Notes: a model not told the origin generated them from the letters alone. Positions 1-8,698 are shown, counted from the first letter of the stretch. The stretch: DNA of 64,000 nucleotides from Methylobacter marinus A45 (GCF_000383855.1 NZ_KB912877.1:4023005-4087004), one strand, 5' to 3'. Numbers and translations are program-made.

Positions 1-296
1 TTGTGCTGTTCCAGGTGTTCAACGTATTCAATGCGCGCGCCGAAAAGATCACGGCATTCAATCGGCATTTCTTTGCCAACCGCATGCTCTGGCTGGCCAT
101 TTCCGGCGTCGTGCTGCTGCAATTACTGGTGATACACTGGCCGCCGGCGCAGGCGGTGTTTCGTACCACCGCGCTGGCGCCGACAGACTGGCTTATCGCG
201 GCCAGCGTTGCATCGTCCGTGCTGATACTTGAGGAAGCGCGCAAATTTTTACAAGCTATCGGCGAAAGACTCATCCCCCCAAAACCGAACGCTTAG
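1..296 (+). CDS. P-type cation-transporting ATPase, C-terminal fragment (5' end outside window)
   Basis: The reading frame is open from the first bases and ends at TAG 294-296, so only about the last 97 residues of a larger protein are visible. They begin with an LFQVFNVFNAR-like stretch typical of the last transmembrane block of P-type ATPases (Cation_ATPase_C domain). Two hydrophobic helices follow (around MLWLAISGVVLLQLLVI and LIAASVASSVLILEEARK), then a short basic tail. The family pumps Ca2+, Na+, K+ or Mg2+ across the inner membrane. The ion cannot be decided because the phosphorylation and ion-binding helices lie outside the window. The stop codon overlaps the first bases of a MITE-like element, so the last residues may have been altered by that insertion. 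Confidence 0.75.
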   Translation, partial: VLFQVFNVFNARAEKITAFNRHFFANRMLWLAISGVVLLQLLVIHWPPAQAVFRTTALAPTDWLIAASVASSVLILEEARKFLQAIGERLIPPKPNA

Positions 297-568
297 GAAT
301 GGGAATGAAATAAGACCCGCAAATGAGGCAGGATTTCTGTTCATATTCAACGACTGCAAGGATGCAGGAGGTAGAGCACCAACAGTAGGCGCTTTAGGCG
401 ACGCATGGAGCAGTTGCCGAGGCGCGCAAACAGGCGCATGGCAAGCCATGTAACTGTTTGCGCAAAGCTTCCGCTCCTGCTCACGCCCCTTGCCTACATC
501 CCTGTAGGCAACGCCGAAGAGGGACGGAAAGACAAGTCATTTGCGGGAATTATAAAATTCACGTTCCT
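295..568. mobile_element. MITE-like element with 32-bp imperfect terminal inverted repeats
   Basis: The arms at 295-326 and 537-568 match as inverted repeats at about 25 of 32 positions; both carry a CCCGCAAATGA inner end. The interior has no credible gene but holds two strong hairpins: 424-463 (10-bp stem, GCGCAAACAG/CTGTTTGCGC) and 490-511 (9-bp stem, TTGCCTACA/TGTAGGCAA). Positions 379-400 recur exactly, inverted, at 63026-63047. No transposase is encoded, so mobility is inferred from structure. The left arm overlaps the stop codon of the upstream ATPase. The right arm ends about 30 bp before a TATAAT box for the V-ATPase operon. Confidence 0.6.
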
Positions 569-599
569 TAACAGTAAACCAAGCCGTTCGCGCTTGCGG

Positions 600-605
600 T
601 ATAAT
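600..605 (+). promoter_or_regulatory. Candidate -10 box of the V-type ATPase operon
   Basis: A perfect TATAAT lies 31 bp before the GTG start of the B subunit gene, giving a leader of about 25 nt. No good -35 hexamer is seen at 16-18 bp spacing, so the promoter may be weak or activator-dependent. The upstream half falls next to the right end of the MITE-like element. Confidence 0.4.
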
Positions 606-636
606 CCTGTCATTGCCCTTAGCTTTGGAGTTACCC

Positions 637-1995
637 GTGATTGAACGCATGGTCAGACATCATAATATTATTGCCATTGTCGGCAATATTATTACCGTGC
701 ATGCCGCTACGGAAAAACAAGATATCAGTACACGCTTTGGCGATCTGGCCCTGATTGAGGATAATAACGGCACCCAATCCCTGGCCCAGGTCATCAAGAT
801 CGACGGCAATCGGGTATCCTTGCAGGTATTTTCAGGCACACAGGGCATTTCCACGGCGGCTTCCGTGCGTTTTCTGGGACATGCGATGCGGGTGACATAT
901 TCACCGAACATTCTGGGGCGTATTTTTACCGGCACGGGCAAACCCATGGACGGCGGCTCCCAGCTGGAGCCGGACCCTAAAGTCGGCATCGGCGGGCCTT
1001 CGGTCAATCCGATGAAGCGCGTGCTGGCTTCCAAAATGATGCGCACCAACGTGCCGATGATCGATTTATTCAATTGTCTGGTTGAAAGCCAGAAAATCCC
1101 TATTTTTTCCATCTCGGGCGAACCTTTCAACCCGTTTCTGGCGCGCATCGGCATACAGGCCGATGCCGATATCGTTGTGTTCGCGGGGTTGGGGCTGATT
1201 TTCGACGATTACCATTTTTTCAAGACCCGGTTTGAACAGGCCGGTGTTTTCGCCCGCACGGTCATGTATTGCAACATGGCTTCCGATCCTATCGTCGAGC
1301 GCCTGCTGGTGCCGGACATGGCCTTGGCCGTCGCCGAACGCTTCGCGGTGGAAGAGGGCAAACGCGTGCTGGTGCTGATGACCGATATGACCGCCTATGC
1401 CGATGCCCTGAAAGAAGTCGGCGTGTCGATGGAACATGTGCCGTCCAACCGCGGCTACACCGGCGATCTCTATTCGCAACTGGCCCGGCGTTATGAAAAA
1501 GCCTGCGATTACAAGGGCGCGGGTACGGTGACGATACTGACCGTGACAACCATGCCGGGCGACGATGTGACGCACCCGGTGCCGGACAATACCGGCTATA
1601 TTACCGAGGGCCAGTTTTATCTGCACAACGCCATGCTTGATCCGTTCGGTTCGCTTTCGCGGCTGAAACAGCATGTGATCGGCAAAGTTACCCGCGAGGA
1701 CCATGCTCAAATCATGAATACAATGATCCGTTTTTATTCGGCCGCCAACGAAGCCGAGCAGAAACAGGCCATGGCGTTCGATCTGTCGTCTTTTGATGAG
1801 AAGTTGCTGAAGTTCGGCAAGCTGTTCCGCGAGCGGTTCATGGATATCAATGTCTCCATGACGCTGGAAGAGGCGCTGGATCTGAGCTGGCAGACCCTGG
1901 CCGAGTGTTTTACCGAAGACCAGCTGTTGATGAAGCAGGGGTTGATCGATAAATATTTCCCGAAGGATAGGCATGGCCAGGCTGTCGCTCAGTAA
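637..1995 (+). CDS. atpB: V/A-type ATP synthase subunit B
   Basis: This is the non-catalytic nucleotide-binding subunit of the V1/A1 head, about 452 residues. It has the ATP-synthase beta-barrel at the N terminus (IVGNIITVHA), a degenerate P-loop region (ISGEPFNPFLARIG) in place of a true Walker A, and the VLVLMTDMTAYADALKEV stretch typical of B subunits. GTG 637 is chosen because TTGGAG lies 6 nt upstream; a TTG at 613 would sit almost at the predicted transcription start, and ATG 649 lacks a ribosome site. It is the first gene of a seven-gene operon and overlaps atpD by 23 nt. In chlamydial-type operons B follows A, so its lead position here is unusual. Assignment to the family is firm. Confidence 0.93.
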   Translation: MIERMVRHHNIIAIVGNIITVHAATEKQDISTRFGDLALIEDNNGTQSLAQVIKIDGNRVSLQVFSGTQGISTAASVRFLGHAMRVTYSPNILGRIFTGTGKPMDGGSQLEPDPKVGIGGPSVNPMKRVLASKMMRTNVPMIDLFNCLVESQKIPIFSISGEPFNPFLARIGIQADADIVVFAGLGLIFDDYHFFKTRFEQAGVFARTVMYCNMASDPIVERLLVPDMALAVAERFAVEEGKRVLVLMTDMTAYADALKEVGVSMEHVPSNRGYTGDLYSQLARRYEKACDYKGAGTVTILTVTTMPGDDVTHPVPDNTGYITEGQFYLHNAMLDPFGSLSRLKQHVIGKVTREDHAQIMNTMIRFYSAANEAEQKQAMAFDLSSFDEKLLKFGKLFRERFMDINVSMTLEEALDLSWQTLAECFTEDQLLMKQGLIDKYFPKDRHGQAVAQ

Positions 1996-2566
1996 AACCG
2001 CGCTGCACAAGGAAAGCGCGCAGCTCAAGCGCTATAGGCAGTACCTGCCATCGCTGGATCTAAAGCGTCGGCAGTTGCTGGCCGAACGCTACAGGGCGGC
2101 GGCAAGCCTGGCCGAAACCGAGCGGATGATACGGCAGTGCCGTGAGTTTGTGCTCCGGGAACTGCCCATGCTCGCCGAGACCCAGGTCGGTTTGCAGGGC
2201 CTGGTCACGGTCTCCTCCATCAAGGTCGGCGAGGAGAATATCGTCGGCATTCATGTGCCGGTGCTTGAGCATATCGATATCCATGTCCAACCCTATTCCA
2301 CCTATGCCAAGCCGCATTGGGTGGATGCGGCGGTTATTCAGCTAAAACGCATGATGGAGCTCAAGGTCAAATATCAGATCGGCCGGCGACGTCTGGATAC
2401 GCTGGACACCGCCGTTAAAAAAGTCACTCAACGCGTTAATCTGTTTGATAAGGTCTTGATTCCCAAGGCGGAGCAAAATATAAAAAGAATACGGATTTCC
2501 TTGTCCGATACGGAACGGGCCGGCGTCGTCAGAGCCAAAATCACCAAGCAAAAACGTCAGCACTAA
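1973..2566 (+). CDS. atpD: V/A-type ATP synthase subunit D
   Basis: Central rotor-stalk subunit, 197 residues, close to the usual 200-215. It is almost entirely helical and charged, as expected for the two long helices that pass through the A3B3 head. The C-terminal helix carries the family pattern TQRVNLFDKVLIPKAEQNIKRI (split here across residues 150-175). AAGGA lies 5 nt before ATG 1973, inside the end of atpB. The stop TAA overlaps the ATG of atpI by one base, which implies translational coupling. It should rotate with the K ring to drive or use ATP turnover. Confidence 0.92.
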   Translation: MARLSLSKTALHKESAQLKRYRQYLPSLDLKRRQLLAERYRAAASLAETERMIRQCREFVLRELPMLAETQVGLQGLVTVSSIKVGEENIVGIHVPVLEHIDIHVQPYSTYAKPHWVDAAVIQLKRMMELKVKYQIGRRRLDTLDTAVKKVTQRVNLFDKVLIPKAEQNIKRIRISLSDTERAGVVRAKITKQKRQH

Positions 2567-4371
2567 TGGCCATCGTCAAGTTAAAAAAACTGACTTTCTG
2601 CGGATTGATCAGCGAAAAATCGACTGTTCTGGAAAAGCTGCAGCAGCTGGGCGGCACTCATCTTATCCCGCTCAAGGAGGACGGTTTGACGCCGGCCGAA
2701 CTTGCGCAGTCAAGACAGGCCGAAAACGCCGGCAAGGCGCTGAAGTATTTAAAGCGTTGCGCCAATAAACGCCGTCAGGTGCACAATACAAAGGATTTTG
2801 ATCTGGATGGCGTGATCAATGCGGTGCTGACTATCCAAAGCGGTATGCGAACGCTGTCCGATAAGCGTGATGCGTTGCAGAAACGGATCAAGGAAATCGA
2901 ACCCTGGGGCGATTTCAGGCTGCCTGAAGACGGACTGCGAGGGCTGAATCTCTGGTTTTATATCGTACCGGAGCGCCTCATGAAACAGATGTGGACCGTT
3001 GATCTGACCTGGCAGGTGGTGCACAAGGATAATTTATACAGCTATGTGGTCGTGATTGCCGGGCAGGAGCCGCCGGCCTCAAGCATGCCCGTGGCCAGAA
3101 CGCATACCGGCAAGGTGCCGTTGTCCCGGTTAAAAGACGAACTCAACCAGATCGAACTGACACTCCAGGATCTGCAGGCCGAAAGAGAATCCCTGACGCG
3201 CTGGATAGCATTGCTTGAAGCCAATCTTGCCGAGACCGCGAACCGGTGCGAATTATGGCTGGCCCATTCGCTCACGCTCGATAGTGATGCTCTTTTCATG
3301 ATTCAGGCCTGGGCTCCCGAGGAGCAGCTCGCCGTTTTTGAACGGTTTGCCAAGCAGCAGCGGTTGGCGTTGATGATCTCAGACCCCGAGGCGGGCGATA
3401 CGCCGCCGACGCTATTGAAAAATCCCGAAGAACTGGCAAGCGGCGAGGACATCGTACATTTTTACCAAACGCCGGGCTATTTTGGCTGGGACCCGTCCGT
3501 GGCCGTGTTTTTCTCGTTCGCGCTGTTTTTTGCCATGATCCTGTCCGATGCCGGGTACGCGGCGTTGTTCATGCTGTTGCTGGCCGGCAAATGGCGGGCT
3601 TTGGGGCAGTCGAGAAAGGGCTTGCGCCTGCGCATGCTGTCTATGGTCACGCTGGCGGCATCGCTGGTCTGGGGCGTCATGATAGGCAGTTATTTCGGCT
3701 ATGGCCCAGCGCCCGACAGCCCCTTGGAAACACTGAAATTACTGGACATCAATGATTTCGACGCGATGATGCGCCTGTCAATTTTTGTCGGCGTCGCCCA
3801 TATCGCGCTGGCCAATGGCGTGATGGCCTATCATCTCTGGGGCAAAAAAACGGCATTTGTGCCTGTGGGATGGCTGGCCATTGTCATCGGCGGCTTTATG
3901 ATCTGGCAGGTCTCTGGTCCGCACCAGCATTTAATTCAGCAACTGGGCTATGGCGCCCTGGCGGTCGGTTGTCTGTTTTTGCTGATGTTCAGTAGCGAGC
4001 GCACAGTCGTTAAGCCTCGAGACTGGTTATGGGTTATCCTGGACGGTTTTAAAAGCCTGACCGGGCTGACTGAAATATTCGGCAATGTGCTGAGCTACAT
4101 GCGCCTGTTCGCCCTGGGCCTGGCGGGAGCCTCGCTGGCCTTGACGTTTAACCAGTTCGCCGAGCAGATTTATCATGCGGTACCGGGTGCGGGACTGCTG
4201 TTAAGCATTCTGGTTCTGTTGGTCGGACATGTCCTGAATCTGGCGCTGTGCGTGATGAGCGGCGTCGTACATGGTTTAAGGCTGAACTATATCGAATTTT
4301 ACAAGTGGAGCGTCTCTGATGAAGGCTATCCGTTCAAGCCGTTTTCTAAAAAAGGAGTAGGTAATGACTGA
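2566..4371 (+). CDS. atpI: V/A-type ATP synthase subunit I (a-type membrane stator)
   Basis: A 601-residue protein with a soluble, coiled-coil-rich N-terminal half (to about residue 300) and 7-8 membrane helices after it, starting near GWDPSVAVFFSFALFF. It forms the two ion half-channels against the K ring. The essential arginine of the channel is visible in SYMRLFALGLAG (Arg513). The protein is shorter than many archaeal I subunits (about 650) but matches bacterial V-type members. It starts in the stop codon of atpD and its last codons overlap atpK by 8 nt. The N-terminal half is divergent, as is normal in this family. Confidence 0.92.
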   Translation: MAIVKLKKLTFCGLISEKSTVLEKLQQLGGTHLIPLKEDGLTPAELAQSRQAENAGKALKYLKRCANKRRQVHNTKDFDLDGVINAVLTIQSGMRTLSDKRDALQKRIKEIEPWGDFRLPEDGLRGLNLWFYIVPERLMKQMWTVDLTWQVVHKDNLYSYVVVIAGQEPPASSMPVARTHTGKVPLSRLKDELNQIELTLQDLQAERESLTRWIALLEANLAETANRCELWLAHSLTLDSDALFMIQAWAPEEQLAVFERFAKQQRLALMISDPEAGDTPPTLLKNPEELASGEDIVHFYQTPGYFGWDPSVAVFFSFALFFAMILSDAGYAALFMLLLAGKWRALGQSRKGLRLRMLSMVTLAASLVWGVMIGSYFGYGPAPDSPLETLKLLDINDFDAMMRLSIFVGVAHIALANGVMAYHLWGKKTAFVPVGWLAIVIGGFMIWQVSGPHQHLIQQLGYGALAVGCLFLLMFSSERTVVKPRDWLWVILDGFKSLTGLTEIFGNVLSYMRLFALGLAGASLALTFNQFAEQIYHAVPGAGLLLSILVLLVGHVLNLALCVMSGVVHGLRLNYIEFYKWSVSDEGYPFKPFSKKGVGND

Positions 4372-4816
4372 ATTCATCGTTATTTTTCTGGGCTGGATGG
4401 GCTTGTTTGCGCCCATGGCGCTGGGTGCGATCGGCAGTATGATCGGCTGCACGGTTGCCGGACAGGCCGCCATCGGCGCCATGCTGGATTCCGAAGGCGG
4501 CTATGGGCGTTATGTCGGGGTCTCGGCCATGCCTTCCTCTCAGGTCGTTTATGGCATTGTCATCATGTTTACACTGAACCGGACCATTACGGCCGAAATC
4601 GCCCCGAGTATTTTTGCGATTGGTATCCTGTCCGGGCTGGCATTGATGCTGAGTGCCATCTATCAGGGGCAGTGCTGCGCTTCGGCCATTCATGCGGTCA
4701 AAGCCAAGCCCGAGGTTTTCGGGTTGTCCATCGCGCCGGCTTCGATTGTTGAAGGCTTTGCCGTTTTCGCCTTTATATTCGCCCTGGTTCTGGCCGGCGG
4801 CATTCCGCAGACTTGA
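4364..4816 (+). CDS. atpK: V/A-type ATP synthase subunit K (rotor ring proteolipid)
   Basis: A 150-residue double-hairpin proteolipid with four membrane helices; AAAAGGAG lies just before ATG 4364. The ion-binding carboxylate is Glu130 (IVEGFAVFAF). Relative to the sodium-binding NtpK of Enterococcus hirae, the other side-chain ligands are also present: Ser59 (for Thr64) and Gln60 (for Gln65) in MPSSQVVYG, and Gln101 (for Gln110) in AIYQGQ. Retention of this set is what is known from Na+-translocating V-ATPases, so sodium coupling is inferred. The first hairpin has lost its own carboxylate, as in V-type rather than F-type rings. Confidence 0.92.
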   Translation: MTEFIVIFLGWMGLFAPMALGAIGSMIGCTVAGQAAIGAMLDSEGGYGRYVGVSAMPSSQVVYGIVIMFTLNRTITAEIAPSIFAIGILSGLALMLSAIYQGQCCASAIHAVKAKPEVFGLSIAPASIVEGFAVFAFIFALVLAGGIPQT

Positions 4817-4828
4817 TGGTATTGATTC

Positions 4829-5518
4829 ATGAACAATGAAAAGTTGCCTTTCGTCTCATCGGGTGTTGAGGCGTTGATCAACCGGTTGAAAGAGCAGGGC
4901 ATCGCTGCCGGCCAGGAAAAGGCCGAAAGCATCGTCACCGACGCGCAAAAAAGAGCCGAATGGATTATCGACGAGGCGGAGCTTGAGGCACAATTGATTA
5001 TCAATAACGCCAGGGCCGAGGCCGAGGCCTTGAAAGCGGCCGGCGAGGATGCGTTAAAACTGGCGGCCAGGGACGTGTTCCTGCGGCTGCGGGACACGCT
5101 GTTGGGCAGCTTCAGCCGGGAAGTCACGCGTGTGGTCGGCAAGCAGATGACGCAGGAGGATTTTCTTGAAAAACTGATCCTGGCCCTGGCGGGACGCGTC
5201 CGCGATCAAACAGGCATCGATGATAACCGGCAGGTGGTTATTCAGTTGCCCGAGGATGTGATCGGCGTCGAGGAACTGCGCCGGAATCCGGAAGAGCTCA
5301 GGGAGGGTGCTTTAACGCAGTTTACGGCCTCGATAGCTGCCGAGCTTTTGCGCGGGGGCGTAAAATTCGAGGTGTCCGGTGATTTGGACGGCGGCCTGCT
5401 GATCAAGCTTGAGGATGACAATATTGTGATCGATTTCTCGGATCAGACGGTGGCGGCGTTATTGCTGGAACATGTTCAGCCGCGCTTTCGGGCCTTGTTG
5501 CAGGGTATCGTCAAGTGA
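4829..5518 (+). CDS. atpE: V/A-type ATP synthase subunit E (peripheral stalk)
   Basis: A 229-residue protein whose first ~110 residues are a charged, Ala/Glu-rich helix (AEWIIDEAELEAQLIINNARAEAEALKAAG, in parts), the right shape for the peripheral stalk. The C-terminal half is a small globular domain that should bind the top of the head. The ATG follows atpK by 12 nt. Its stop TGA overlaps the GTG of the next gene by 4 nt. In chlamydial-type operons E is the first gene; here it follows K. No separate G/H stalk partner gene is visible in the window. Confidence 0.85.
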   Translation: MNNEKLPFVSSGVEALINRLKEQGIAAGQEKAESIVTDAQKRAEWIIDEAELEAQLIINNARAEAEALKAAGEDALKLAARDVFLRLRDTLLGSFSREVTRVVGKQMTQEDFLEKLILALAGRVRDQTGIDDNRQVVIQLPEDVIGVEELRRNPEELREGALTQFTASIAAELLRGGVKFEVSGDLDGGLLIKLEDDNIVIDFSDQTVAALLLEHVQPRFRALLQGIVK

Positions 5519-6207
5519 TCGCCGAGCGTTTTAAATACACCATGCTGCTGGCGAGTCTGCCCCCGCACGCACCGGATCTGTTATCGACCACGCAGACGCC
5601 CGTCTCGCGCATTCAGCTCGATAAGCGCCTGGCCTTGCTGGATGCCCGCGATGCCGAAGACTTACAGCGTATCGAAACGTTACTGCACTGGTCGCATGTC
5701 GGAATGGGGACCGACGAGGAGATCGTCAGAAAAAGCCATGAAATGCTGGAATTGATCAATGATGACTTTCTGAAAAATTTGATCCGCTGGCGGTTGGAAT
5801 TAAGAACCTTGGTCTCGGCGCTCAGAAAAAGGCATGCCGGCATGCCGGCGCCGGAGAAAAATACCTTTGCGGGGTTTGGCAAATGGCCGTTCTTTATCGC
5901 CAGGAACTGGCATGAACCTGATTTCGGTATCGCTCATCTGTTGCCCTGGCTGCCGCAGGCGCGGGAGCTGGTGGCGCAAAATAAAAGCTATGAACTGGAA
6001 AAGCTGCTGCTGAACCTGGTCTGGCAGCACTGCGCCCGAGAAGGCAGTCAGCATTATTTCGATTTTCCGGCCGTGGTGATCTATGTCCTGCGCTGGAATG
6101 TGATCAATCGGTGGGCTAACTACAATGCCGCGAATGCCATCGAGCGCTTTGATCAATTGGTTGATGCGGAGCTCCAGGACTTTATGCTGGATTTTGGAAG
6201 AATATGA
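5515..6207 (+). CDS. DUF2764 family protein of V-type ATPase operons (possible subunit C/d substitute)
   Basis: A 230-residue helical protein lying between E and A, overlapping each by 4 nt (GTGA and ATGA), so clearly co-translated. Its position and character (early YTMLLASLPPH, mid FFIARNWHEPDFGIAHLLPWLP, C-terminal VIYVLRWNVINRWANYN) match the DUF2764 protein found at the same place in chlamydial V-ATPase operons. No classic subunit C/d is present, so it may be the socket joining the rotor stalk to the K ring. That role is inferred from context; no biochemical motif proves it. GTG 5515 is the only start giving full length. Confidence 0.7.
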   Translation: MIAERFKYTMLLASLPPHAPDLLSTTQTPVSRIQLDKRLALLDARDAEDLQRIETLLHWSHVGMGTDEEIVRKSHEMLELINDDFLKNLIRWRLELRTLVSALRKRHAGMPAPEKNTFAGFGKWPFFIARNWHEPDFGIAHLLPWLPQARELVAQNKSYELEKLLLNLVWQHCAREGSQHYFDFPAVVIYVLRWNVINRWANYNAANAIERFDQLVDAELQDFMLDFGRI

Positions 6208-8015
6208 GTCGTGAAAATGTAACTACAGCCCGGATCATCGCGGTTCAGGATGATATCGTGTCTATCGAAACCGTGGAGGGCGCGGATTTTCCGCTGACAA
6301 AGAATGAGGTCATCTACATACATCCGAGCCGAAGCGAGTCCCGGCATGCCGAGCGCCTGAAAGCGGAAGTTCTGAGGATACACGGCAAAAAGGCCGATGC
6401 GCAGGTTTATGAGAGCACCGCCGGCATCGGTGTCGGTGATTTTGTCGAGCAAAGCGGCGAGATGCTGTCGGTGGAGCTGGGGCCGGGCCTGTTGGGACAG
6501 GTATATGACGGCCTGCAAAACCCCCTGGATCAGCTGGCGGCGGAATTCGGCTATTTCCTGCCGCGGGGCGTCGATCTGCCGGCCCTCGATGTCAATGCTA
6601 AATGGGCTTTTACGCCGACCGTTCAGGTCGGTGCGATGCTGCCTGCCAGCGCGGTGATCGGCACGGTGCCGGAGCGCGGTTTTATCCATAAAATCATGGT
6701 GCCGTTTGACGTGGCGGGGCTGGTTAAAGTCATCTGGATACAGGAAGGTGCGGTCACGGTCAACGATGCTGTCGCGGTTATACAGCTGGCAAACGGCAAG
6801 GAGCGCGCTATCACCCTGAAGCAGCGCTGGCCGGTGCGCAGGCCCATACCCCAGAAATTGATAAAAAGCAGCGTGGTAACGCAGCAATATCCGGTTGAAC
6901 CGCTGATCACGCATCTGCGTCTGATCGATACTTTTTTTCCGATTGCCAAAGGCGGCACCGGTTGTATTCCGGGGCCTTTCGGCGCCGGCAAGACAGTGCT
7001 CCAGAATCTGATCTCGCGGAATTCAGAAGTCGATATCGTCATCATCGTGGCCTGCGGCGAGAGGGCGGGCGAAATCGTCGAAACGATCACCGAGTTTCCG
7101 CAGTTGTCCGATCCCAGAGGCGGCGGCTCATTGATGGATCGGACCGTGATTGTCTGCAACACCTCGTCCATGCCGGTCGCGGCGCGCGAGGCCTCCATTT
7201 ATACCGGCATCACGCTGGGCGAGTATTACCGGCAGATGGGGTTGAATGTCTTGCTGCTGGCCGATTCGACATCCCGCTGGGCGCAAGCCATGCGCGAAAC
7301 CTCGGGGCGGCTGGAAGAAATTCCGGGCGAGGAAGCGTTTCCGGCTTATCTGGATTCGGCCATCAAGAATATTTATGAACGGGCCGGCGTCATTCTGAAC
7401 CAGGACGGTTCGACCGGCAGTTTGACCATGATCGGCACGGTATCGCCGGCCGGCGGCAACTTTGAGGAGCCGGTGACGCAGTCCACGCTGGGCACGGTCA
7501 AAACCTTTCTGGGGCTCAGCGCCGACAGGGCCTATAAACGCTTTTATCCGGCCGTCGATCCGTTATTGTCCTGGTCGCGCTATCCGGACCAGCTAAAGCC
7601 CTGGTATGAAGAGCACATGGGCGAGAGATGGACGGAGAGTGTGTTGGCCATGCTGGCCTTGCTGAAGCGGGGCGACAATGTCTATCAGATGATACAGGTC
7701 GCCGGCGAGGAGGGCATCACGCTGGACGATTTCGTGCTCTACCAGGAGGCTCAATTCCTGGATATGGTGTATCTGCAGCAGGATGCGTTCGACGAAGTCG
7801 ATGTGGCCGTGCCGATCAAGCGGCAGCGGGATAATTTTCGAAAAATCATCGATCTGGTCAGCGCGGATTACCGGTTTGCCAGCCAGGATGATGCGCGCGA
7901 TTACTTTACGCGCCTGACCGGGTTATTCAAGAACCTGAATTACGCGCGCCCGGAATCGCCGGAATATGCCGAGCTGTCGGCGAAAATCGACCGGCTTTAT
8001 CAATCCGCTATTTAA
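6204..8015 (+). CDS. atpA: V/A-type ATP synthase catalytic subunit A
   Basis: Catalytic head subunit, 603 residues, close to the usual 580-600. It has the N-terminal barrel, the A-specific non-homologous insert before the nucleotide domain, Walker A GPFGAGKT at residues 257-264, GERAGEIVETITEFP after it, and the LLADSTSRWAQAMRETSGR catalytic region. ATG 6204 overlaps the previous stop by 4 nt. It is the last gene of the operon; only a weak hairpin (GGCGAA/TTCGCC near 8082-8102) lies downstream. Here A is last and B is first, so the operon is a rotated version of the usual E-X-A-B-D-I-K order. Confidence 0.95.
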   Translation: MSRENVTTARIIAVQDDIVSIETVEGADFPLTKNEVIYIHPSRSESRHAERLKAEVLRIHGKKADAQVYESTAGIGVGDFVEQSGEMLSVELGPGLLGQVYDGLQNPLDQLAAEFGYFLPRGVDLPALDVNAKWAFTPTVQVGAMLPASAVIGTVPERGFIHKIMVPFDVAGLVKVIWIQEGAVTVNDAVAVIQLANGKERAITLKQRWPVRRPIPQKLIKSSVVTQQYPVEPLITHLRLIDTFFPIAKGGTGCIPGPFGAGKTVLQNLISRNSEVDIVIIVACGERAGEIVETITEFPQLSDPRGGGSLMDRTVIVCNTSSMPVAAREASIYTGITLGEYYRQMGLNVLLLADSTSRWAQAMRETSGRLEEIPGEEAFPAYLDSAIKNIYERAGVILNQDGSTGSLTMIGTVSPAGGNFEEPVTQSTLGTVKTFLGLSADRAYKRFYPAVDPLLSWSRYPDQLKPWYEEHMGERWTESVLAMLALLKRGDNVYQMIQVAGEEGITLDDFVLYQEAQFLDMVYLQQDAFDEVDVAVPIKRQRDNFRKIIDLVSADYRFASQDDARDYFTRLTGLFKNLNYARPESPEYAELSAKIDRLYQSAI

Positions 8016-8170
8016 AAAAAGACTGCGCATTGTCTGTTCATCGATGATGTTCATTTAGCCGGCGACGCCGGGAGTGAATAGGCGAATTTCTGATTTTCGC
8101 CAGTCTTGGTCATATCTTCCCCGGATGCCGCATAATATAATGGAGCAATTTTTTTAAATTTGGTAACACT

Positions 8171-8653
8171 ATGAAAAAAATCAAAGTTCTTTTTGTCTGC
8201 ATGGGCAATATTTGTCGGTCGCCGACGGCGGAAGGCGTTTTCGTGAAACTGTTGAAAGAGCGCAATCTGGATCAGCGTTTTCTGGTCGATTCGGCCGGCA
8301 CGCATGCTTATCATATCGACGAAGCGCCCGACCTGCGCGCGCAAAAAGCGGCTCGCGATCGCGGAGTGGAGTTAGCCCATATTCGGGGCAGGAAAGTCAT
8401 TATGGGCGATTTCGAGGATTTCGATTTCCTGCTGGCTATGGATAACGATAATTATTCGATATTGCTCAATGCCTGCCCCGAGCCTTATAAAGACAAAATC
8501 AAATATTTTCTCGACTATGCGCCTCATCTGGGGACCCGTGAAGTACCGGATCCCTACTACGGCGGCGATTACGGTTTTGAACGGGTGCTGGACATGGTGG
8601 AGGAAGCGTCGGAAGGCTTTCTGAAGAGCCTGCGGAGCGCTGGCCACCTGTAG
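8171..8653 (+). CDS. Low-molecular-weight protein tyrosine phosphatase
   Basis: A 160-residue cytoplasmic phosphatase. The phosphate loop is CMGNICRS with nucleophile Cys10 and Arg16 (C-X5-R). The general-acid aspartate is Asp127 in VPDPYYGG. Length and both motifs match the family. Members act on tyrosine kinases in exopolysaccharide control, or on arsenate or other substrates. No kinase or polysaccharide gene lies nearby, so the substrate is unknown. It is separated from atpA by 155 bp and probably has its own promoter (TAATATAATGG region near 8137-8145). Confidence 0.9.
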   Translation: MKKIKVLFVCMGNICRSPTAEGVFVKLLKERNLDQRFLVDSAGTHAYHIDEAPDLRAQKAARDRGVELAHIRGRKVIMGDFEDFDFLLAMDNDNYSILLNACPEPYKDKIKYFLDYAPHLGTREVPDPYYGGDYGFERVLDMVEEASEGFLKSLRSAGHL

Positions 8654-8698
8654 TTTCAGGCACCGATTTTCATAAACATTGATTAGGATGACAGCATA

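Noticed and set aside
613-636. TTG 613 as start of the V-ATPase B subunit
   Set aside because: It would begin at the predicted transcription start and has no ribosome site, whereas GTG 637 has TTGGAG at proper spacing.
660-2028. Long minus-strand open frames opposite atpB
   Set aside because: Shadow frames of the B subunit; no domain and no start signals.
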